64,000 bases of DNA from Clarkia xantiana subsp. parviflora (taxonomy: Eukaryota; Streptophyta; Magnoliopsida; Myrtales; Onagraceae): positions 6,796,634 through 6,860,633 of the forward strand of contig JAPTYO010000010.1 in NCBI GenBank assembly GCA_036873135.1, given 5' to 3'. Under the pieces are notes generated by a model. That model did not search any database. It worked only from the letters and a program-made list of their open reading frames with translations, and was not told the DNA's origin. The translations under genes were made by a program, and so were the position numbers. Below, piece by piece: positions 56,516-64,000 of this stretch; positions within the stretch are counted from its first letter, which is position 1, and each line of letters opens with the position of its first letter.

Positions 56516-57583
56516 ATGAGGAGTAAGAGGCCAGTACGGGTGGGAGTAGTTAACTCTGGGACCGGACCTTCGATTGCGAAAAGATCGGCTTTTTATGGTG
56601 CGGGGAGGTGTCCTCTAATTGGAGGTAAGGGTGGTGGTGATGTTAGGGTGCCATCTTCTTTCTATATTGATGCCCCCCAATCGAGGGTCCGGGAGCCATC
56701 TTTTCCTTCTTCCATGTTTGGTGAGTTCTCGAATATTTGAGTTTCCTTGGTGTATATTGGTATTTACTCTGTACCTTGTTATAGGTAGGCTTCGTCTTCC
56801 ACGTTTGAGTCGGAAGGAGCTGTCTCGTCCTCCTGTTGATGGAATTGTTGGGTCTGAGTGGGCGCCTTATTATGGGCGTGGGGCTCGTTTTGACAATCAA
56901 TCTTCTTTGCAAACTCCTGAGGTTGGAGTTCGTGTTCTGCAGTCTGCTGTTCCTCCTGCCGATCGTGTGCCCCCGTTTAAAGGGTCGGAGGCAACTTATG
57001 AATTGGCTCGTGATGTGTTGGCTCGCTATGCTTCTGTAACTTTTGTTAACCGTGTTATCCTTTAGCATATTTCTTTTCCGTGCGTTATCTGTCTCATCCT
57101 TTGTTTTTGTTGCAGGGTATGGCCGACCTTGTTAATTTGTCCATCCTTGTTATTGACCTTGCTGAGGAGAGAAAGGTGTACGAGGACACTTGTGTCTCCC
57201 TTAACTCCAAGCTTATTAGTTGTTTGGAGCATAGTCGTATCACAGACTTGCGGTGCCGAGATTTGGAGGGTCGTATTGCTCTTCTCAAGGAAGAGGTTGA
57301 GGCCTTGAGACAAAGGTCTTATCGTGATGAAGTACTTCGGGCTGCTGAGTTGGTTTCCCTTGAGGAGATGTTTCGTGTGGAGGCGAAAGGGTGTGCTATC
57401 GCTGAGTATAAGGCTTCTTCCTCTTATCAGGCTGCTATTGATGTACGCTGCTCTGTGGCTAAGCGTATTTCTTTAAAGGCGATTCTCGAGCGTATGTACA
57501 TGATTGCTCCTGACTTTCCTTTTTCTCAACTTGGTGATTTGTCTGACTTCGCTGTTAGGCATATTGCTAAGTTGAGGAAGTAA
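56516..57583 (+). CDS. Antisense spliced gene inside E3 (intact; coiled-coil protein of Tat antisense-ORF family)
   Basis: Coding exons 56516-56720, 56785-57035 and 57116-57583 join in frame to 307 aa. Introns are short GT-AG (64 and 80 bp) and the phases (1, then 0) match the splice sites. It is homologous to the E2 antisense gene: EVGVRVL near the start of the second shared exon, a coiled coil (about residues 165-225), and the tail IAPDFPFSQLG...KLRK. The N-terminal gypsy-type transposon domain of the E2 copy is lacking. It lies opposite to pol, between integrase repeats and the 3' LTR, and has its own TATA box. Function unknown; antisense ORFs at this place are reported for Tat elements. 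An open spliced frame without damage suggests selection or very recent descent. Confidence 0.72.
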
Positions 57584-57967
57584 TACATCTGTCTCTTATG
57601 GTGGTCTCGCGAGTTTGTGGATTGAGGTTCTTCTTAGAGTTTGAAAACTCCCCCTTTCCTGGTTTTGCCATCTTTGTTTGATACACTTGTCTTTACTCAT
57701 GGTATATATGGCAGGGTGATTATCTTTCTTCTCATGATATCTCCCTGTGCCTTAGTGTGTAGTTCTTTGGTTATGGACTCTTTTCTTGGTGTGTTTCCTT
57801 TACTTATCCTTCTTTTGTGTTTCCCTTCATGTCATACCTGCTATTTCATCAAGAAAAAACATTATGTGTTCTTCATAGCACTTTACTTTGAAATTACTTT
57901 CTCATGGGATCCTTCTCGGTATGGTGTAAAGCTCTCTTCTGATACCCTTTGAATGGTATGCATGGTA

Positions 57968-58712
57968 TTGTTAGACCAAAGATACGCTCTTGGTGGGCGT
58001 CGAAAACTGTTCACGAGACAGGCTCTCGGAGGGCACTTAACGTTTCACAGGATAGGCTCCTGGAGGGCACAGGTTAGACCAAAGATACGCTCTTGGTTGG
58101 CGTCGAAATCTGTTCACGAGACTGGCTCTCGGAGGGCACTTAACGTTTCACAGGATAGGCTCCCGGAAGGCACAGGTTAGACCAAAGATACGCTCATGGT
58201 TGGCGTCGAAGCTGGTAGTTTGGAATCTACCTCAAGATACGCTCTTGGGGGCGTCGAATCTGGTAGTGTTTTTTCTACCTCAAGATACGCTCTTGGTGGC
58301 GTCGAATCTGGTAGGTTGCAAATCTACCTCAAGATACGCTCCTGGGGGCGTCGAAATTCGTAGTTTTTGGAAACCACTCTCAAGATACGCCCTTGGTGCG
58401 TCGAAGGTCGTAGTATAATAACTACTCTCAAGATACGCTCTTGGGGACGTCGAAGGTCGTAGTATGAACACTACTCTCAAGATACGCTCCTGGGGGCGTC
58501 GAAGTTCGTAGTTTTTGGAAACCACTCTCAAGATACGCTCTTGGGGGCGTCGAAGTTCGTAGTTTTTGGAAACCACTCTCAAGATACGCTCTTGGTGCGT
58601 CGAAGGTCGTAGTATAAATACTACTCTCAAGATACACTCTTGGGGGCGTCGAAGATCGTAGTATAAAAACTACTCTCAAGATACGCTCTTGGGGGCGTCG
58701 AATCTGTTGTTG
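57968..58712 (+). repeat. Tandem repeats of E3: about 100-bp unit, then 47-60-bp unit
   Basis: 57968-58205 has two and a half copies of a unit with AGACCAAAGATACGCTC and GAGGGCACTTAACGTTTCAC. 58210-58712 has about ten copies of CTCAAGATACGCTCTTGG followed by GGCGTCGAA and a variable tail. The array lies between integrase and the antisense gene, the same place as the arrays of E1 and E2. Confidence 0.9.
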
Positions 58713-58995
58713 ACTTGAAGTCATATCTGTGTAAGGATAACTTCATGATTATATCACCACATTCATTGGAAAATACTTTTTGATAACTTCTACTCCCTTA
58801 GGAGCATTCATGTTTTTGTACACATGGGATGCCTTGGGTGTATCAAGGCATCCTTTGGAGGAAATCAAAGGTAGTGCAGAGTTGGAGTAACTTCTTGAGT
58901 TCTCCTTCTCAAAAGTTTTTTTTGAAAACTTAAACAATTATATGTAATGACTTGAAATAACTTCAAGGATATGGTCTTTTGCTTGTGCCGACTTC

Positions 58996-60524
58996 CTAGA
59001 CGTAGTACTTCTTTAGGTGTTCCCCACTGAAGGTGTTTGTGGAGATATACCCATCCTCATCCTCTAGGCGGTAAGCATTTGCATATGGAACTGATGCTAT
59101 CTTATACGGCCCTTCCCACTTTGGAGATAATTTTCTGACTTGGTCTAAGTGTGAGAACTCGTTCTTTCTGAGTACTAGTTCTCCCATGTGGAATTGCCTC
59201 TCCTTGACTTGGCGGTTGTAATATCTTGCGGATACAAGGCGCATTCGTGCCTGTGCTTCTTCTGAATTCCATCTTTTATCCTCCACCATGTCTAAGTCTA
59301 AGAGCCTTGCTTTTTTGTTCTCATGCTCTTCAAAGTACGTGGTTCTTAGAGATGATACTGCTATTTCTGCTGGTGCCACCGCCTCGGTCCCGTATACTAG
59401 GCCAAATGGTGTTTCTCCTGTGGCTATCTTTGGTGTTGTCCGCACTGCCCATAGAACATTTTCTAGCTCATCTACCCAACTTCCCTTGGTTGCATGGAGT
59501 CGTTTCTTTAGGCCATCTAGCACTATTTTGTTTGCCGACTCTACTTGCCCGTTTGTCTGAGGGTGCTTTACTGATGCGAAACGGTGCTCTATATTCAGCC
59601 TTTCGCAATACCACTGCAGTTTCTTGCTCTTGAATTGTGGGCCATTGTCACTTATTAATGCTTTTGGCACCCCGTACCTCGAGACAATGTGAGATTGGAT
59701 GAAATTAACGACTTGATCGTCTGTTGTCTTTCCTATTGCCTTTGCCTCTATCCACTTGGAGAAGTAGTCTATTGCTACTATTATGCAAGTTTTCTGCCCT
59801 TTTGTTCTTGGTAGGGGACCTATCAGATCGATCCCCCACTGTGCGAATGGCCAAGCTCCCGAGATGGAACTTAGCTTTGCTGCTGGGGCTGTTATATTTC
59901 TGGAGTACCTTTGGCAGTGATCACATTTTTGCACCAAGTCTGCTGCTTCTTTGCTCATTGATGGCCAATAGTATCCTAGGTTGTAGACCTTCCGGATTAT
60001 TGATCGTGCTCCTTCATGGCATCCCGCATCTCCTTCATGGAGTTCTGCAAGTACTCTCTCTGTTTCTGGGTATGTTATGCATTTGAGGAAGGGTGTGGAG
60101 TACCCTTTCTTGTAGAGTTCATTATCCATAACTGCATAATTTCTAGCCATCCTTTCGATCTTGACTGCCTCTACCTTATCCTTTGGGAGCTTTCCTTCCA
60201 TGATGTATTGACGCATTGGGGTCATCCAGGCTTCTGCTTCATCTATTACTAGAACCTCCATTTGTTCTATCACTGATTGCATTCTTTGCTCTACAAAGTG
60301 AACCTCTTTGCCTGCTTCTACCCCTAGGGCTAGTTTGCTTAAGGCGTCTGCCTCTTGGTTTTGTTCTCTTGGGACTGACCCAATGTCGAAGCTTTGAAAG
60401 CTCTCTATTAGGTCCCTGGCTTGCTGCAAGTATTTCTGCATGTTTTCAGACTTTGCAGTGTAGATTCCTTTCACTTGATTGACAACTAGTTGAGAATCGC
60501 ACTTAACTCTTAGATGCTTTGCCC
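58996..60524 (-). pseudogene. E3 pol, distal part: end of aRNase H and integrase
   Basis: The open frame from 60474 gives 492 residues; the true join to the upstream frame is at about 60527. It begins with the end of the archaeal-type RNase H domain (EADALSKLAL), then the integrase zinc finger H146, H153, C184, C187, and the core D216, D276, E312 with 35 residues between the last two (SDNGPQF, NGQVESAN). A C-terminal region ending LKKYYV follows. The domain inserts cDNA into the genome. All catalytic residues are present; the only break I see is the one-base deletion at its upstream junction. Confidence 0.88.
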
Positions 60525-62921
60525 CTACTCCTTGGCTATTCTCAGACCTGTTATCAGTGCTTCGTATTCAGCCTCATTGTTCGTTGCCTTAAAGGTGAGT
60601 GCCATGGCATAGCGCAGAGGTGTATCGCTATTTGGTGGGTATAGTAGGAGACCTGCCCCTGAACCTCCTCCGTTGGATGACCCATCGGTATGCATCTCCC
60701 ATAATTCTTCTGGTTGTTTCTCCTGACTACTACTTGCCTTGCTTGTAGTTCTGACTTCTCCCAAGTCTTCGTCTGGATTGATTCCGGTGAATTCGGCAAT
60801 AAAATCTGCTAGAGCCTGCCCCTTTATGGCTGTTCTTGGGGCAAAATGAATACGAAACTCACTTAGCTCAATTGCCCATTTGGTCAATCTTCCCGATGTG
60901 TCTGGTCTTTGGAGGAGGTGTTTCAATGGTTGGTCTGTGAGGACTGTTACTTCATGCCCATGAAAATACGGTCTCAACTTTCTTGCTGATATAATCAGTG
61001 CATAGAGGTACTTTTCTATTGGCAAGTAGTTGATCTCATACTTTGCCAATGTTTTGCTTACGAAGTATACCGGCAATTGTGCAGCGTTTTCTTCTTTAAT
61101 TAGCACTGAGCTTACTGCCACGTTGCTCACGGAGATGTAGAGGTAGAGGGGCTCCCCTGGTGTAGGCTTTGCTAGGGGTGGTAGTGTCTTTAGATGTTGT
61201 TTGAGTTGCTGGAAGGCTTCCTCGCATCTTGGTGTCCATTCGAATTTCTTGTTTGCCCTTAATACCTCAAAGAAGGGTAATGCTTTGTCTCCTATTTTGG
61301 ATAGGAATCTGTTAAGGGCTGCCAACCTCCCGTTCAGTCGTTGAACCTCTTTGTGCTTCGTAGGTGACTGCATTTCTTCAATTGCCTGGAGTTTTTCGGG
61401 GTTTACCTCTATGCCTCGCTGGCTTATCATGAAGCCTAAAAATTTCCCCGATTGCACCCCAAATGCGCATTTTTTCGGGTTTAGGCGGACTTGGTATTGC
61501 CTCATCCTCTCAAACGTTGAGCGAAGATTCTCCACATGGTCTTTCTTCTCTTTGGATTTGACGATCATGTCGTCCACATATGCCTCCATTGTCTTTCCTA
61601 TCATGTCCCCGAAGATTTTGTTGACCATTCTTTGGTATGTCGCTCCAGCATTTATGAGTCCGAAAGGCATCACCGTGCAATGGTATATCTTGCTATCAGC
61701 GTAGAATGCTGTGTGAGGGGCGTCCTCAGGGGCCATTTTTATCTGGTTATATCCTGAGTATGCATCCATGAAGCTCATTAGTTGGTGACCTGATGTTGCA
61801 TCCACTAACTGATCTATTCTTGGTAGCGGATATGAGTCCTTAGGGCATGCTTTGTTTAGGTCGCGATAGTCGATGCACATTCTCCAACTTCCCCCCGGCT
61901 TCTTTACCAGTACTGGGTTTGCCACCCATTTCTGGAATCTAATCTCCTTGATGAAATTTGCCTCTAGTAGCTTTTCCACTTCTTCCTGGATAGCTATCTT
62001 TTTGCTTCCTCCCATTGGTCTCACCTTTTGTGTTGTTGGTCGCGTTGCCGCGTCTATATTGAGCTTGTGTGAGATTACTTCTTCTGATATTCCTGGCATA
62101 TCGCTTGGTGACCAGGCGAACAGATCCTTGTATTCCCTTAGTAAAGCTACTAAGTGGTTTTCCTCTTCCTGAGATAAGGCGGTCCCGATTTTGGCCTTCC
62201 TATCGGGTTCTTCTATGAGTATCTCTTTTAGTTCCTCCATGGGGGCTGGTCTTCCATGATCTTCTCTTGGGTCCTCATCTACTAGTAGGACCTCTCTTGT
62301 TTTCTTCCTCTTGCCTAGTGCAATCCTTGCACATTTCCTTGCTACCTTCTGGTTACCCTTTACTTCCCCTATTCCTTGGCCTGTGGGGAATTTCATTTTC
62401 TGATGTAGTGTTGATGGTACCATACCCCACTTGTTGATTGTAGTGGTGCCTAGGACTCCATTGTATTCCTCCATTTCTTCTGTGATGAAGAAGGGGACAT
62501 CGATTTTTAACTGCTTCTGGCCTACCCCCAATGTCACGGGTAATGTGACTGCCCCCAGTGGGTATGTTGGTTCTCCTGAAAATCCCACCAAGGGGGAGTG
62601 AACCTGTTTTATGCTACTTGGCCTTACTCCCAGTATGTTGAGGACTTTCTTGCTAATTATGTTGGGTGAGCTTCCACTGTCTACTAGGATTCTTCCAATG
62701 TCCATATCAGTGATCTTCATTGTTATGACCAGGGCATCCTTGTTGTCTGGTAACACATGCTCCATGTCTCTTCTTGAAAATTGTATTATGTCTTCTCTCT
62801 TTCCTTCTGCTTGTTCTTCCTTTGGCTTAGGGTCCTCTAACTGTGCCATATACGCTTCTCTAGCATTCGCTGACTCTCCTCCAGCTCCATAACCTCCATG
62901 AATGACATATACGTTTGCCAT
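60525..62921 (-). pseudogene. E3 pol, proximal part: protease, reverse transcriptase, RNase H, start of aRNase H
   Basis: A 798-residue frame. It starts with the linker that normally follows the gag zinc knuckle (MANVYVIHGGYGAGG), then protease D81-S-G, RT (about 330-500; MSFMDAYSGYNQ and Y448-V-D-D451), the first RNase H (about 585-700) in which the usual D-A-S is I-S-V, as is typical of the degenerate RNase H of Tat elements, and the archaeal-type RNase H (TDGSSNGG, D746; NNEAEYEAL). It ends in a TAG caused by one missing base near 60527, in a region that is otherwise continuous with the integrase frame. No gag precedes it. The element may be mobile only with help. Confidence 0.9.
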
Positions 62922-62953
62922 CTGGCTGGTGATAATTAGGCTTTCTGTCCGAA

Positions 62954-62971
62954 GCCCACAGACGGCGCCAA
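62954..62971 (-). other. Primer binding site of E3
   Basis: On the minus strand TTGGCGCCGTCTGTGGGC directly follows the 5' LTR. TGGCGCCGTCTGTGGG is the Tat-lineage form. Confidence 0.88.
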
Positions 62972-62972
62972 G

Positions 62973-63715
62973 TGTTAGGTTCCGAGATCGGGGTCAACGG
63001 GTGGTCGGCTCAAATCTCGTTCCTCACTGGAGATGTGGAGGATCCGGTACTCTCGGGTTGCACTGTCTTAGCTTGCGTCCTTCCTTCCTTAGCTTCTCTT
63101 CTCCTTTCGCCCTGCAGAAGGGGCAGTACCAGGCATAGAGGGGGGTGGTGCCTGATGAACCCTCTCCGATGCCTAAGTCAGTACGGTTTTTAGAGAGATA
63201 AAGCTAGAGAGATGTCAGAGCAAAATTATCCAAATTGCCAAGATGATCAAATGAATAGTGGAGGTGGGGTATTTATAGGCAACGGTGTCATTAAGGTGGC
63301 TTAATGACATCGTTAACCTTTAAACACAGTTAATTAACCTTTAAACGCATAATTAAGACTTTAGGATACAGAGAAGGTAGGCGGAATAAACCGAGTATGG
63401 GAGTCCAAAAATAATGCCGGGGCCTTTGGGGGGAGGAAAATCCGACCCCCAAGGGTAGGGGTTGGGTGAGGACACCCAACCCCTCCTAGGGGGGATGGGG
63501 TTGGCTAACCCTATCCCCCTAAGGGAGGTCGGGTGTGGCCACCCAACCTCACCTAGGTGAGTTTGTCTCGGCCGGACGAGTGCTTCGGCCCCGTCCGGAC
63601 CGTTGGTGTTTTCGCGAAGTGTTCGGGTTGAAGTTTCGAATTATAATCGTTAATGGGATGATAAAAATACAACGATTCGGAAGTAAACGGGTTCAAATTG
63701 GGTGTATATCCATCA
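62973..63715 (-). repeat. 5' LTR of E3 (743 bp)
   Basis: Partner of 54588-55400. The minus-strand TATA box is at 63270-63277 and the hairpin region at 63130-63170. It lacks the 70-bp palindromic segment. Confidence 0.95.
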
Positions 63716-63720
63716 TAAGT

Positions 63721-64000
63721 TACTAAACTACATGTATAAAAAGTTTGTAATAAATTAAAACTTTGCCTTGAGATGGAGGAACAAGAAATGGCCCCACCAC
63801 CCACATGGATCTCTGAGCAGATGGGTAACTTTCAAAACGGGTCAAGGGACTTGTCAGAATTCATTTTAACTCACTCACACCACGTGCGCTCCGCCACCAC
63901 GCGTGACTTTACTACTAACCGCCGCCGTATCGGAAGTTTCAGCCACCGCGGGAGAAACGACATCTTCCTCGTTTACAGGTGGGTCGGGTCGTGTTGCCGC
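63721..64000. other. Host flank at the right edge
   Basis: Non-repetitive, GC-richer towards the end, with a CACGTG G-box at about 63880. It could be the promoter of a gene outside the window, but there is no coding evidence. Confidence 0.35.

Larger units (their letters stand above)
54588..63715 (-). mobile_element. E3: Tat-lineage gypsy LTR retrotransposon, complete but gag-less
   Basis: Flanked by the 5-bp duplication TAAGT (54583-54587 and 63716-63720). LTRs are 54588-55400 and 62973-63715. In transcription order (leftwards): 5' LTR, PBS, PR-RT-RH-aRH, integrase, tandem repeats, an oppositely oriented gene (56516-57583), a polypurine tract (GACTCGGGGGCATG, reverse strand at 55401-55414) and 3' LTR. 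gag is absent: only about 35 bp separate the PBS from the pol ORF. LTRs differ by about six substitutions plus a 70-bp indel, so insertion is fairly recent. Confidence 0.95.

Noticed and set aside
59226..60482. Plus-strand frames over the integrase region
   Set aside because: Shadows of the E3 pol frame on the minus strand.

Overview
This window is eudicot-type plant nuclear DNA. It has spliced plant genes with GT-AG introns, very AT-rich spacers, and dense nested LTR retrotransposons and small DNA transposons. I cannot name the species.

Layout. 1-25926 is one nest of LTR elements. E2 (14472-25926) is a non-autonomous Tat-like gypsy element. E1 (left edge to 14471) is a related element that appears to have inserted into E2's 5' LTR. 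A coding-free LARD-type element (5527-12306, target duplication GTTCC, almost identical LTRs) sits inside a 66-bp minisatellite of E1. A solo LTR (21262-21919, target duplication CTCGC) interrupts an antisense gene of E2. 25927-30147 is AT-rich spacer with transposon remnants. 30148-35347 is an intact 2-oxoglutarate dioxygenase gene of AOP type whose 3.8-kb second intron holds an antisense copia remnant. 35348-43170 holds a segmental duplicate, a MULE, a SINE, a gypsy LTR, a decayed copia-like element and a fragment of a transporter gene. 44553-47286 is ent-kaurene oxidase (CYP701A; 7 exons, 516 aa). 49049-53283 (minus) is an amino-acid transporter of the LHT-like 8 type (5 exons, 518 aa). 54588-63715 (minus) is E3, a complete Tat gypsy element with target duplication TAAGT. 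E3 lacks gag but keeps nearly intact PR-RT-RH-aRH-INT, broken by one base deletion, and carries an intact spliced antisense gene.

The most unusual signals are these. (1) E1 and E2 encode gag, then protease, then a second copy of the gag C-terminal half with its own zinc knuckle, and have no RT or integrase. (2) Antisense, intron-containing genes occur in all three Tat elements; the E3 copy reads through three exons in frame and has its own TATA box. (3) A pair of mutually exclusive hairpins recurs downstream of the TATA box in otherwise dissimilar LTRs. (4) The 3' flank of the kaurene oxidase gene is duplicated next to the dioxygenase gene; the two copies serve as empty and filled sites for a MULE, and also carry a SINE and a hAT MITE.

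All gene structures come from reading the sequence by eye. Splice sites were checked for reading-frame continuity, but no search or transcript data were available.
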